A stretch of 64,000 bases of DNA. Origin: Datisca glomerata. Taxonomy: Eukaryota > Streptophyta > Magnoliopsida > Cucurbitales > Datiscaceae. Below the pieces are notes generated by a model that made no database searches, was not told the DNA's origin, and saw only the letters and a list, made by a program, of their open reading frames with translations. The translations under genes and the position numbers were made by a program. The DNA lies in NCBI GenBank assembly GCA_003255025.1, contig QANY01005060.1, positions 248,001-312,000 of the forward strand. The letters run 5' to 3'. Positions 1 through 9,739 of this stretch are shown here, one piece after another (position 1 is the first letter of the stretch; each line of letters opens with the position of its first letter).

Positions 1-1376
1 CCAGCAATGACCATTGGGGGGCCATCCTCATTGAAGAAGATAAAGGCAAACGTTTTTATTGTTGGCATGCTAGTAGACAATTTAAAGACTCTAAAAAGCA
101 TTATCATGCCACCTATAAGGAGATCCTAGCAGTCAAAAAGAGGATTGAAAAATTCAGCTTTTATCTCAGCCCGTATGAATTTACTGTCGAGATAGACAAT
201 ACGTCATTCCCCAAGATGCTTGATCCAAAATGAAAAATTATTCCTGATAAACAACTCTTCAGGTAGAAAGACTGGTTCTCACGCTATAAATTCTCAGTTC
301 GTCATCTCAAAGGACATCAGAATATCATTGCTGATTATCTCTCTCGACCTAAAAAAGACAGCTCTTCTTCTTCTCAGACCCTCTTTATTCTTACTCTTTC
401 TGATCCTCACTGCAATCCCACTATTCCGATCAGCATGCCTGCTACCATTTTCCCTGCAGGTCTTAAACTTGATGGTCCCACTATGATCAACAATCTTGCC
501 ATAAAAATTTTGTTTTACTGGCTCCATCTGTTACTTGTAAAAATCCAAATACACCCTTTCCTAGACAATTTTGATATGGTCATCCCTTATACCACAGTTC
601 CTATCATTAAATGTGTCATACCAGAAGAACTCCTCTGATATCTTTAGGCTATTTTTGCCCTTCATTACTGTGACATCAGATTTCCTCCATACCTTATTTA
701 CCAGTATATTCGTGATGCTGCTAATACTCATACGCACCTTGTGACTCTTCTTGCACTTTTTGCTCCACTGCCATACTGGCGAAGCCAGCTTCACAAGATT
801 CCCACCGAATATAATATATGGACTACTCCTCAGAATAGAGACAAACTTTTTTCTGTTTCTACACTCTCGACCGTGAATAAGATCAGTATGTTGATGAAAC
901 CTTGTACATGCGTAACTATGTTAATTTCTGGCAGTCCTCTCCTGCTTGGCCCAGATATGAAAAATGGTTCATGGACCAATTGGGTCGAACCTTAACACGT
1001 CTTGATGAATCCACCACCGACATGGACTATAATGGTTTTCCCCTTGGGCCATTTCCTTCTAGCCCACAAGCATCCTCTGGAGCTTCCTCCTCGGTTTACA
1101 TGAATACCAACGCTCATTCATTTTCAGTGGTTTGTCGTCTTCTCATCCTCAGGATCCATATCCATTTGAGCCTCAAGATCCCTATCAGCTAAACACCCAA
1201 TTGCAGCCTGACTGTTTTCCCCCGAGCTCAGCCAACTTCCTATTCCAACATCCGAATTAGATGACCCTCACGATCTTGATGACTTCAGCTCCACATACTT
1301 TCAGGACCTACCGTATGATGAAGACTATGCCAACCTAGGGTCTGATCATGAGCCTATTTCCAAAAGTGATTGGTAG
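1..1376 (+). pseudogene. Endogenous caulimovirid (petuvirus/florendovirus-like) polymerase 3' end, broken
   Basis: The window opens inside the RNase H part of a pararetroviral polymerase. The first ~70 codons read as the RT/RNase H connection typical of Caulimoviridae, with the characteristic His-Tyr-His then Lys-Glu-Ile-Leu-Ala-Val block around 100-135. A further RNase H tail follows near 290-350, ending in the usual 'ADYLSR' segment. Downstream, recognisable C-terminal polyprotein pieces continue in shifting frames (about 740-1190) and end at a TAG at 1374-1376. Several frameshifts and stops (for example near 230 and 640) make it non-functional. The 5' part lies outside the window. Family placement rests on the similarity of the RNase H block and on the viral promoter immediately downstream; genus is uncertain. 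It is an old integrated copy, described only as found. Confidence 0.75.
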
Positions 1377-1572
1377 TGCTGCCACCTGTCTCCCATTAAT
1401 CTCTATCGTGTTGTAATAATGCTAGCTTTATCTTTGCTGTCATCTTTTAAGTTTTTGTCTTTTGTAATAATCGTTACTTTAGACTGTTTACTTTTAGTTT
1501 TGTTTTTTGTAATAATTATCGTTACTTTAAACTGTTTAGGTTTGTAGCTGCTAATTGTTTGTATCTCCATCT

Positions 1573-1624
1573 CTATATAAGGAAGGTTTTCCTTTCATTA
1601 TAGGCAAGAGGTTTTCAGAATAAA
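1573..1624 (+). promoter_or_regulatory. Caulimovirid pregenomic-RNA promoter TATA box and poly(A) signal
   Basis: A TATA box (TATATAAG, 1573-1580) is followed by GGAAGG, the arrangement seen in 35S-type promoters of Caulimoviridae, and by AATAAA at 1619-1624. The TATA-to-poly(A) spacing of about 40 bases fits the terminally redundant pregenomic RNA of this family, where the poly(A) signal lies just past the start site. It lies 0.2 kb after the stop of the polymerase remnant, where the large intergenic region of such a virus belongs. Activity cannot be judged from sequence. Confidence 0.65.
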
Positions 1625-1990
1625 AATATACAAGTGTTTTTCTCTCATGGCTTTCTAAGTTCGTCTTCTTTTCCTTGCTACATTGCTCTTATAATAGTTT
1701 ACTTCTGGCTGCCGAGATTCAAGTATACTCTACACTTGCCCTTCGCAGGTATCCTGTGTATCAGAAAAGATTCAGACTATGATCTGAGAAAAATATTCTA
1801 TTATGCTACTCTGAGTTGTTTTAGTTTGATGAATATTTTCATAGGTTCTAACAGCGGCTCCCTAAGAGAATGATTGAGTCTTACCTGGATATTGAAAATA
1901 TGCATTAGACTGATCAGCTGAGAATCGTATAGCTGAAATACCCCTCTTGGTATCTTTAAACTATAATAGAAAATCATTGAATATCGTTGG
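1625..1990 (+). other. Caulimovirid leader remnant and start of the first viral ORF
   Basis: Sequence after the poly(A) signal looks like the leader of the same element. A short reading frame opens at ATG 1870 and stops after 12 codons at 1908, in the position of the first viral ORF; its continuation in the next ~80 bases is again interrupted. A primer-binding site complementary to initiator tRNA-Met would be expected here. Only a poor candidate is visible near 1850, so I do not call one. The viral similarity fades after about 1990. Confidence 0.4.
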
Positions 1991-2046
1991 AATTAATACA
2001 TTGTGACAAATCGTTGAATATCATTTGGAATTAGTACGTTGTTACA
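1976..2046. repeat. Two-copy short tandem repeat
   Basis: Two adjacent diverged copies of a ~36-base unit (core TTGAATATC...TTGGAATTA) occur at the right edge of the caulimovirid remnant. No function inferred. Confidence 0.5.
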
Positions 2047-3801
2047 TAAGTTTCTTTACCATAATAGATCCTTGTTACTTAGGTTTTTAAATATATTTTT
2101 TGTCATTTGCTTAATGGTTGAAAGACGCCCGTTAAATCCAAAGATTAGTCGTAATGTTTCGGATTTGTGATTTATATACATACTCAAGAAACTTGACTAT
2201 ATATATGTATATGTAACGTAAAATAATAATAGATCCCATTTTCTACTATTTTCATATGAGAGATTTTTTTAAAAATAATTTGAACATTTGGGGTAAACTT
2301 TCAACGTCTTAAATCATATCAAATTATAATTCGGTTAAATATTCCAAACGTTTAGGTTAGATGCGTTCATTTTATTTTGAGGTATGTCTGTTGTACTAAA
2401 TTCTTTCTTTGGTTAATATATTCTTATGAATTTTATCAGAAAAGAAAGAACATAAATAATAAAATTGTGGCCTAATGCTTCAAAATTAAGAAATTAACAA
2501 CCAACGTTAACATCTTCAACTAATTCTCCAACTGCCTTCAAATGGAAAATTAGCTGTCCCTTTCTTCCCCACCACTAGTTAGAGTTTTGGATACATCACC
2601 ACAATTTTTAATTCATTCTTAGAAATAATTACCAAAACCAAATTCATATGACATTAATCTAAATTAATCCAACAATATTTTTAGCTTATTAAATCATCAA
2701 TATATAATGGACTAGAACTGTCAGTCGAAATGATGATAGTGAGTTTTTCCCTTTATATGATATGAGATTTCATATCTACAATTTTTCATTTCTCCGATGA
2801 CAACAAAATATGAAAAAAATTCTGACACCCCATGTAATTTGTTTAAATGTTACAGACGTACTCTTTAAATTAAAAAATGACTCAGATCTTCTTTCATATT
2901 AGATTTTTGTGACAAAAAAATCAAAACCGTTAAATTTTAAAATAACTTCTTTTAAATTTCCTATAATACTAAAATTACCCCGTGATTTTTCCTGATTTGG
3001 AAAATAATAAAATTATTTTTTTTATATTCAAACACGAATTCACCTAATTTCATGCAAACTCAAAATTATATATGTTTTGGAGTAAAAAGTTAGATTAGGT
3101 GAGTTATAGATATAATACTACCATTTTTCACAATTAAACTAACATCTTTTTAACATAATAGAGTTACGTGATATTTTTCAAAACAGATAACGTGTGCATT
3201 AAGTAAACTACAACAAAGAATAAAAAAAATGATAATATAAAATGGGAAAACAAATCTGTGAGATCATTCTAACATTCTGCCATTCTTACCTTTTTTTTTT
3301 AAGAAAGAAGAAGAAAAGCTACTCATATTATTCTTATATTACCAAAATGGAAATGATATTCAAAAGATTCATACTCTAAAATATAAAGAACCAAGAAAGA
3401 GAAATGACAATTGGCATTATATAATAATTGTGGTTTGGCTTACAACATAAGCACATTACACCATAAACAAGAACATAAACATAATTAATGACCCATTTAC
3501 AAACCACAATCTCAATTAATCACCATTTTGTCATATTCTCAATTACATGCTTCTCCCTCAACCATACCATACTACTTCAATCTAGTTGCTAACTAAAACC
3601 ATATTACCATATTATATATAACGATATAATATATATTTGATACCGAATGTAGCTGAATGATTACCTCGCGTTATTGATATCAAGTCGGTACCATTGAATT
3701 TTCTATATATATATAAATATTATGAGACACTTTTAATAAGAGATTTAAATAAACTGATAGCCATAAACCCAATTTTTTTTTTCAAGCAATCTTCAGAGAG
3801 G
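2047..3801. other. AT-rich intergenic DNA, 3' flank of the bZIP gene
   Basis: No credible coding region. It contains one copy of a dispersed repeat (2849-3213, listed separately). The last ~100 bases before the bZIP stop codon would form that gene's 3'UTR. I see no clear AATAAA in the antisense direction, so the transcript end is unassigned. Confidence 0.5.
2849..3213. repeat. Dispersed repeat, copy 1 (partner at 59890-60290)
   Basis: The segment shares ordered blocks with 59890-60290: a start like GTTAC...TTAAATTAAA, then CTTCTTTCATATTAGATTT..GTGACAAAAAA, then ATTCACCTAA, ending AAGTAAACTACAA. The copies are diverged and contain indels. No coding capacity or terminal structure was recognised, so the class of repeat is unknown. 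Confidence 0.55.
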
Positions 3802-4278
3802 TCAGTAATGGAAGATATCTGCAGAAGCCATGATGGGTTGATTAACATAGAGGAAGTTCAATGGATTCATGAAACTATCAGCAGCAGCAGCAGAAACAGT
3901 TTGAAAAGTAGTTTCAGATTCAAACCCTCCACTGGTTGTGTTGATGAAATTGAGGATTTCATTCAGAGATTGTAATCTCTGAGTCAACTCAACCATCTGA
4001 GCTCTTAGAACTGAGTTTTCGGCCTCGATGTTCAAGAAATGTTGATCAGTGATATTAATGTTTGTCAGGATTTGGTTATTTTCCTTCCTGAGTTGACTCA
4101 CTTGCGCCATTAGCTCATCCAGATGTTGCTGTTTCCTCATCCTTGATCTTCTCGCCGATTCTCTGTTCGATTGCATTCTCTTCCTCTTTCGTTGATCGAT
4201 TAAAACCTGCAAATCTCCCTCAGAACCGGAGTTCTGAATTTGAGTGGAACCAGAGGAATTTCCACAAGAGGACGCCAT
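3802..4278 (-). CDS. bZIP11/44-like: Group S1 bZIP transcription factor (bZIP11/bZIP44-like)
   Basis: Intronless 158-residue protein, normal for S1 bZIPs. The basic region spans residues ~29-49 with the diagnostic N-x7-R (N38...R46) and the S1-style run SNRESARRSRMRKQ. The leucine zipper keeps hydrophobic heptads at 56, 63, 70, 84, 91, 98 and 105, with Thr at 77. The N-terminus is Ser/Gly-rich, and the C-terminus ends in the S1 tail NQPIMASADIFHY. The ATG at 4278 was chosen because the frame further upstream has no ATG and because MASS-type starts are usual in this group. S1 bZIPs are nuclear, heterodimerise with group C bZIPs, bind ACGT elements and adjust amino-acid and sugar metabolism under low energy. 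Translation should be repressed by sucrose through the uORF in its leader. Assignment to bZIP11 versus bZIP44 or bZIP2 is not settled. Confidence 0.93.
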   Translation of the reverse strand: MASSCGNSSGSTQIQNSGSEGDLQVLIDQRKRKRMQSNRESARRSRMRKQQHLDELMAQVSQLRKENNQILTNINITDQHFLNIEAENSVLRAQMVELTQRLQSLNEILNFINTTSGGFESETTFQTVSAAAADSFMNPLNFLYVNQPIMASADIFHY

Positions 4279-4456
4279 ATTTACACCACAGAAACAGATT
4301 TTCCCAGGAGAATTAAAACAGAAAAACAAAGAAGATTATACTAGAGAGACGCAGGATCCAGACACTAATAATTACTGGTTCTGTTCGGATAATTTCTATA
4401 ATAATTGTTTAAAATATGGTTATATTAATTAATCTCAAGCTGTGGTGAGAGATGAT

Positions 4457-4582
4457 TTATGAAAAAACATAGAACCAGTAGAGGAAAACAACAGAGAAAG
4501 ATTGAACTAAGTGGGTCCTGCGCCTCAGGGAGGAATTTATCATAAACCCGGACCGGAGGATTTCGCTAAGAACTGGAGACAT
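4457..4582 (-). CDS. Sucrose-control upstream ORF (SC-uORF) of the bZIP gene
   Basis: A 41-residue ORF in the bZIP leader, too short for most gene finders. It begins MSPVLSEILRSGF, has a basic centre (LRRRTHLVQSF) and ends in SVVFLYWFYVFS before TAA at 4457-4459. This C-terminus matches, from my knowledge of the family, the conserved peptide of Arabidopsis bZIP11 uORF2 and other S1 bZIPs. In the known system the nascent peptide stalls the ribosome when sucrose is high, which cuts translation of the main ORF. The stop lies 178 bases before the main ATG, and no other ATG occurs in that interval. All hallmark C-terminal residues are present, so the control is probably intact. Confidence 0.93.
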   Translation of the reverse strand: MSPVLSEILRSGFMINSSLRRRTHLVQSFSVVFLYWFYVFS

Positions 4583-4616
4583 GAATTCCAAACATTAAGA
4601 ACAAGATTTTCAGCAT
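4566..4616 (-). CDS. Short uORF overlapping the SC-uORF
   Basis: A 16-codon frame (ATG at 4614-4616, stop TAG at 4566-4568) starts upstream of the SC-uORF and overlaps its first 17 bases in another frame. Multiple overlapping uORFs are known in S1 bZIP leaders, where start-site choice affects which uORF is read. The peptide itself (MLKILFLMFGIHVSSS) has no recognised function. That it is transcribed is inferred from the TATA position upstream. Confidence 0.5.
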   Translation of the reverse strand: MLKILFLMFGIHVSSS

Positions 4617-4945
4617 TAAATTTAATGTTCTGATGGAAAAGAACAAAGAGAAATTAGGTCAGAATAAATGGCCTAATTACAGAGATCTTAGAAAACTAAG
4701 AGTTCTTAGGAGAGATCGGCGGTGGAGATTGAAATTTCAAGGAGTTGAATCAAGATCCAATCCTAAAAATCCGATATCGGAGCCTGAAAACCAGCGGGAA
4801 ATGGCGGTAGAACACAGCCAGAGGTTTGAGATACCAGATCGACAGAACCTCAGTACTCAAATAAAAGAAATGATGAAGAGCCTAAAGAGAGATCTAAATG
4901 AGAAGAGAGAGGAGGAAGGAGATTTGAGAAGGACGTTGAAGGTGT

Positions 4946-4953
4946 AATTTATA
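4946..4953 (-). promoter_or_regulatory. Probable TATA box of the bZIP gene
   Basis: On the minus strand the sequence reads TATAAATT (CTATAAATTAC in context). A start ~30 bases downstream would give a leader of roughly 640 bases, as long as expected for an S1 bZIP. The leader DNA (about 4630-4920) is CT-rich on the sense strand, as plant 5'UTRs often are. The start site itself is not determined. Confidence 0.5.
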
Positions 4954-5638
4954 GAACAAAAGGGCAGCCAAGAAAGTGAAAGAAAATACTAGAAAATAGG
5001 GAAAGAAAATGAAAATCGATTTAAAAATAGAAAATGAATAGTGGAAAAGAAAAAAGTATTTTATTCATCCGTCCAATGAATAATTCTAGATAGGACAAAT
5101 GGTATATTAAATGATTTATTAATCACTTATAAATTAATATTTAATATTTTTTTAAATGATTTATCAAATTCACACAATCAATTAAAAATTAATTCAAACC
5201 TCGATTAGTGTATAGTTATTATATTAAGAGATCAATGCATAATATTGTGTTCTGTCATTAGTTGTGTATTTCCTTCTCGTTTTATCTTATGTATATGTCT
5301 CAACATGTCAAAAAAGGCGTAATAAAATTATCAAAAAAATATAAATTATATTAACCTTTCTTATACTCTTAATTACATAGTCACTCTAGTTTTAATAATT
5401 ACACACAACTCTTCCGTTCTCATCTTAATGGAAGGTAATACATTCTACACTCACTGATTCTTAATCCAACGATTTTAAAATTTAGAAAAAAGAAAATAAA
5501 TAATCTTTGAACAAATTCTCAGATATTGATAAACACAAATTATATTATATGAGAAAATAAAATTAAGAATATGACAAAATATTAGTACAAATTTTGTACC
5601 AAGAGAGACGTGAGTTTATGTTTTGAAAATATAAGAAA

Positions 5639-5648
5639 TACACGTGTA
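5639..5648. promoter_or_regulatory. Palindromic G-box (TACACGTGTA)
   Basis: A perfect 10-base palindrome with CACGTG core lies about 0.7 kb upstream of the putative bZIP TATA box. G-boxes bind bZIP and bHLH factors. Whether it belongs to the bZIP promoter is inference from position; one hexamer can occur by chance. Confidence 0.35.
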
Positions 5649-5846
5649 ATTAAGATAAAATACATAAAATAAATTGGTGCAATGTAACCAATAAATAATA
5701 TATGTATAGAAACTTGTGCTAACTTGAAAAGAAAATTACACTACTCCTTCTATTAATACATCGATATGTGTATTAAAACATAATATTTAATTTTTTTTTA
5801 AAAGAATATAATGAATAAACCCTTAAAATTTAAAAAAAATATCACA

Positions 5847-5855
5847 TTAAATCAA
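5847..5855. repeat. Left 9-bp target-site duplication of MULE 1
   Basis: TTAAATCAA directly precedes the element and is repeated without mismatch at 12100-12108. Confidence 0.9.
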
Positions 5856-5927
5856 GGGTTTTTTGTTAAAATAGACCCCTACATTAACCATTTTGTAGAA
5901 ATCGACTCATACACTAATTTTTACTTA
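5856..5927. repeat. Left terminal inverted repeat of MULE 1
   Basis: Begins GGGTTTTTTG and pairs with the reverse complement of 12024-12099 with mismatches and small indels. Confidence 0.85.
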
Positions 5928-6424
5928 CTTTGACCCTTGGCTAACCTTCAATTTAAAATGAGTTTGTGAAGTTACCAAAAAGCCCATTCACGGATTCTAA
6001 ACAACGGCTTGAAAAAAAAGTGATGATTACACGAAACTCACCCCTTCGTGTACCTCATTTACATTTTCTCATTTCTCTCTTACTGTTACCATCTTTCACT
6101 CTATCGAAGTTGCAGCATCTCTCTATCTCTACAAATCCTTGAGTCTTCATCTCCCACAGTAAGGAATAACAACAAGGTAATTTTTTGGATTTCTGAATTT
6201 TGAGATGTTTTTTCTGGGTTTCTGAGAGTTTTTTTCTCAATTTCTCCGATTCTGTTTTTTGTGGATGTCCGAATCACAGCAAGGTTATTTTTTTGTTTCT
6301 AATATTTTTTTCTAGGTTTTTGAGTGTTTTTTTCTTTTGGGTTTCTGAATATTTTTTTTCCGGGTTTTTGAGGTTCTGGTCTTGGATCGTGTCTGTTTTC
6401 TGGTTACCTGAAAGTTATGTAAGC

Positions 6425-6640
6425 CTCGTGTAGGTTACATGAGGACTACATGAGGGTCATGTAAAGCTCGTGTAGTCTATATGATGACTACACGAGCATC
6501 ATGTACCCCTCGTGTAGTCTACATGATGACTACACGAGGGTCATGTAAAGTCATGTAGCCTAAATGAGAACTACATGAGGATCGTGTACCCTTCGTGTAG
6601 TCTACACAATGACTACACAAGCATCGTGTACATTTTCTGA
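6425..6640. repeat. Palindromic array a, upstream of the DUF1985 gene of MULE 1
   Basis: Repeated units of ~25-30 bases built on CGTGTAGTCTACACGA / CATGTAGTCTACATGA-type palindromes, with spacers such as GGATCATGTA. The array ends just before CTACAG (6663-6668), which looks like a splice acceptor followed by an ATG at 6672, so it sits in a 5' intron or leader. Related arrays are at 7850, 8995, 9400, 10735 and 24690. Confidence 0.85.
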
Positions 6641-7849
6641 TCTTATGTTTTCCTTGAATTTTCTACAGGTTATGGCTTCATCAAAGATGTAACTAAGATA
6701 CATCAATAACGTTAACAGAATTTCAAAAGTAAGGGTCAGTGCAAAGTGAAATACCCACTACATATAGGTTATCAAGATCAAGATGACATCTCATTAACTC
6801 TCCCTATTTAGGGAGACATGCTTTGGTCGTCTCATTGATCTCCCAACTCTAAAGTTTTTAACAACTATCTGCCACCAGGTGTTGGCCAGAGAGACCGAAT
6901 ATGTCAACGACACTCCATCTGAAGAGAAAATCTGAGTTATTGTCAATGAGGAACCATTGTATTTCTCTAAGAATGATTTCTCGTTGATGACCAGACTAAA
7001 GTTCGATGAAGCCCGGGATCAAAAGAAGACTTGTGGCCCCAACAGACTCTCTAATTTGTATTTTCTCAAAGCCCAATCAATAACCATGGCTGAGTTGGAG
7101 GAGAAGTTTAAAAACTCTAAATATAAGTCAGATTCTGATGGGGCCAAGATGGCTCTGATTTATATGCTAGAGCATTTTTTGTTGGGGAAGGTGAACTGTT
7201 CCCTAATTGAGAAGAGATGGTTGATTTTGGTTGACAACCTTGAAGCATTCAACCAATATCTGTGGGGAGAGCTCTCTTTCTCCAAAACAATGAAATCATT
7301 ATTAGCCGTAAAAAATACAAATGCTATTTTTTGTGACCTTAAAGATCATGAAAAACAAAAATAAACAAGAAATCTACCGATGTTGTTCATGGATATTCAC
7401 TCAATGGATGTCTATTTGCCTTCCAGGTTTAATTTATTTAATTCTATGTACTGATGTATTGAATTATTTATGTGTTGAATACTGAATTACTCTTTTTTGT
7501 TTAAATATGCATGAGTATTTGAAACCATCCCTTGGCGGGTAGTTTGTATGCTAACCAGGTTTCGACCAAGGTACCAAGGATTCTCAAGTGGTGTCCGACC
7601 ACGATAGTACTGGTTGAGAATCTTTAAAAGGAAATTTTTTCAATGGAGAATGTATGTTGGTGAATTATGTTGACAAGTTAATTTATATTACTTTCACATA
7701 TACCAATTTATATTTCTTGCATTTTTATTTAACAGTTCTTTCGTTGGTCCCTCTGAGGAGGAAGAAGAAAAAGGATTCTAGAGATCGATAGTTGGAGAGA
7801 ATGTATGTTCAAAATCATTTTTTACCCTTATTGCTCTTGAACATGGACC

Positions 7850-8045
7850 TCGTATAATCAACGTGTAGACTATACGATGGTTACATTAACCTCATGTAGT
7901 CATGGTGTGGTCTACACGATGGTTACTCTAGTCTCGTGTACTCATTGTGTAGTCTGCACGATGACTATACGAAATCCGTGTGACTGATCTTGTAGTTTAC
8001 ACGAGATCTGTGTAACCGTTGTGCGGTCTACACGAGGTCCGTGTA
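7850..8045. repeat. Palindromic array b, inside an apparent intron of the DUF1985/Ulp1 gene
   Basis: About six degenerate copies of the GTGTAGTCTACACGA-type unit. It lies within a GT-AG interval 7803-8104 (donor GTATGTTC, acceptor TTTTAG) between coding-like segments. Confidence 0.8.
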
Positions 8046-8104
8046 ATCATTTTGAAGTCGCCCTTTTTCCTATTTTGTTTGTTTAATATTACATATTCTT
8101 TTAG

Positions 8105-8640
8105 TTGATGCCTCCTCAGTCATCCTTTCCAGTAGAAGAGGAAGCTAATGAGGAGGAGGAGGCCATTGAAAAGGAAGAGGAGATAAAGAAGAGGAAGACG
8201 TCAGAGGAGACCATTGAAAAAACATAGGAGATGGTGATTGAGAAGGAAGAGAAAAAATGAAGAAGGAGAGAATGATGAAAAAGAAGAAGATATGGTCGAG
8301 AAGGAAGAAGGAGAGAGATGGTAGAGAAGAGAGAAGAAGAAGAAGAGAAGGAACAAAAGGAAGAAGAAGAAAAAGAAGAAGATAAGGTAGAAGAAAAAGA
8401 AGAATATAAGTTATAAGGAAAAAATGAAAAATAAGAAGAGAAAGAAGAAAAAACACAAAAAAATAAGAAAATTAAGAAAACACAAAAATAATAATAAGAA
8501 GAAATACACAAAGAAGAAGAAAAAGATGGGAATAATGAAAAGAAAATAAGAATTAGAAGGAATAAAGAGGAAGAAAAAAAGAAATTAAAAAAAGAGAGGA
8601 AGCTGAAAAAAAGTAGATGAAGAAGAAGAAACAAAAAAAA
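8105..8640 (+). repeat. Purine-rich low-complexity tract (Glu/Lys-rich linker coding)
   Basis: Almost pure A/G with GAAGAAGA-like repeats. In the direction of the DUF1985 gene it encodes Glu/Lys runs with stops. An acidic linker between DUF1985 and the peptidase domain is common in this protein type. The long open frames on the opposite strand (Ser/Phe/Leu-rich) are a side effect of composition and are not genes. Confidence 0.7.
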
Positions 8641-8994
8641 AGGAGAACAAAATGTTGCGTGGATAAAATCTGCATAATGAATTCAGTTCGGTCAACGGAG
8701 CTGTCCAACGATGGAGAAGAAGAAGATCTCGTCTGCCTTGGTGAACTCGGTAAGAGAAAGATAAAGATATATCGGGTTTTAGAGTCACCTAATTGGAAAC
8801 TAAAAAAGTTGAAAAGAAGAATCAGTGAAGGAAACAAGCTGATGAGAATCCGTTGCCAAAACGGACTTCAAACATTTTCAACCATGCAGTGATGTATCTT
8901 TAGAGGATGAAACTCATTTTAAAGCCTGGTTCACCTCCCCAAGGGTAAAGTAAGTTCTGTAATTTTACTTCTTATTCCTCATACATGATGCTTA

Positions 8995-9085
8995 CACTAA
9001 CCTCGTGTAGCCATTGTATAGTATACACGATGGTTACATTGACATCGTGTAACCACCGTGTGGTAAACCAATCATGTAGCTAATT
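8995..9085. repeat. Palindromic array c, inside an apparent intron
   Basis: Two to three degraded units (CGTGTAGCCATTGTATAGTATACACGATGG style) within a GT-AG interval 8950-9109 (donor GTAAGTT, acceptor GTATAG). Confidence 0.7.
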
Positions 9086-9399
9086 TTGATCTATAATTAC
9101 GTTGTATAGGAACGAGAAAGTAGACGTTGGACTTTGTACCGTTGATCTTACCTGGTTCAAAAAATTAGTCTATTCACCTTATCAATGACTTGAGTAAGAT
9201 GTGAAAGGATATTTATATTTTTTTAATGTGGTATTTAAAATAATTATAAATATCTTGACTAATCTTTATGGATTTTACAATATATCAATGCATACCTGGA
9301 GCTTATGAAGAGGGATTTACAAGAAGACAACTCCTATATCAGAATCAGTTTGGTGATTTGATTCTGCAAGTAAGTAAAATTTGTTTTTGAACTTAATGA

Positions 9400-9455
9400 A
9401 GTGCACACCATAGTCTACATGAGTCCTTCACGTTACCTCGTGTAGACTACATGTA
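9400..9455. repeat. Palindromic array d, inside an apparent intron
   Basis: ATAGTCTACATGAG and CTCGTGTAGACTACATG within a GT-AG interval 9370-9514 (donor GTAAGTAA, acceptor TTATAG). Confidence 0.7.
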
Positions 9456-9739
9456 GCCTTCATGACCATTTTTATTGACGTTGAGGATTTAAAGTTTATT
9501 TCGTGACATTATAGGGGAACTTGTCTGGCCGAATTGAAGAATTTGAGTAAGATCCCGCAGGCTAGGATATATCACATTGATGATCAACTCCAGTACCTGG
9601 TCCTCGACTTGTAGATAAATTTTGGAAGGAGCTAGGAACAATCAACTAAGGTTATCTTTCCAATGAATGTGAACCACAGTGGGATAAGGTTGATCTCCGA
9701 GAGGATGTATTGTTTCCGCATACGCAACCATTAGAGCCT

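Larger units (their letters stand above)
6669..9730 (+). pseudogene. DUF1985 / Ulp1-like (C48 peptidase) gene of MULE 1, broken
   Basis: A DUF1985 domain is readable from ~6800 to 7427: TCFGRLIDL, then a clean 408-base frame (6957-7364), then YSLNGCLFAFQ at a GT donor near 7428. A following exon (~7509-7650) gives the usual HEYL...PRILKW stretch. After an acidic Glu/Lys-rich linker (8105-8640), Ulp1-like blocks appear near 9100-9180, 9270-9370 and 9646-9680. The last resembles the 'iP.n....HW' motif, but Trp is replaced by Ser; the catalytic Asp/Cys region is not found before the convergent transposase begins. In active relatives the product would be a SUMO-type cysteine protease carried by KI-MULEs, role in transposition unknown. 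In-frame stops (for example after 'EEKI' near 6935) show it is dead. Exon boundaries are inferred. Confidence 0.65.

Noticed and set aside
1842..1865. tRNA-Met primer-binding site of the caulimovirid remnant
   Set aside because: The match to TGGTATCAGAGC requires several mismatches and a gap; not convincing.
4279..4329. N-terminal extension of the bZIP protein by 17 residues
   Set aside because: The extended frame would start at TTG, not ATG; the ATG at 4278 gives the normal S1 N-terminus.
4633..4947. 104-codon plus-strand frame opposite the bZIP leader
   Set aside because: It is antisense to the CT-rich 5' leader, has purine-rich Lys/Glu/Arg composition and no family resemblance.
8116..8837. 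Long Ser/Phe/Leu-rich frames on the minus strand resembling membrane proteins
   Set aside because: They are the complement of a GAAGAA-type purine tract in the MULE 1 gene; composition alone gives open frames there.
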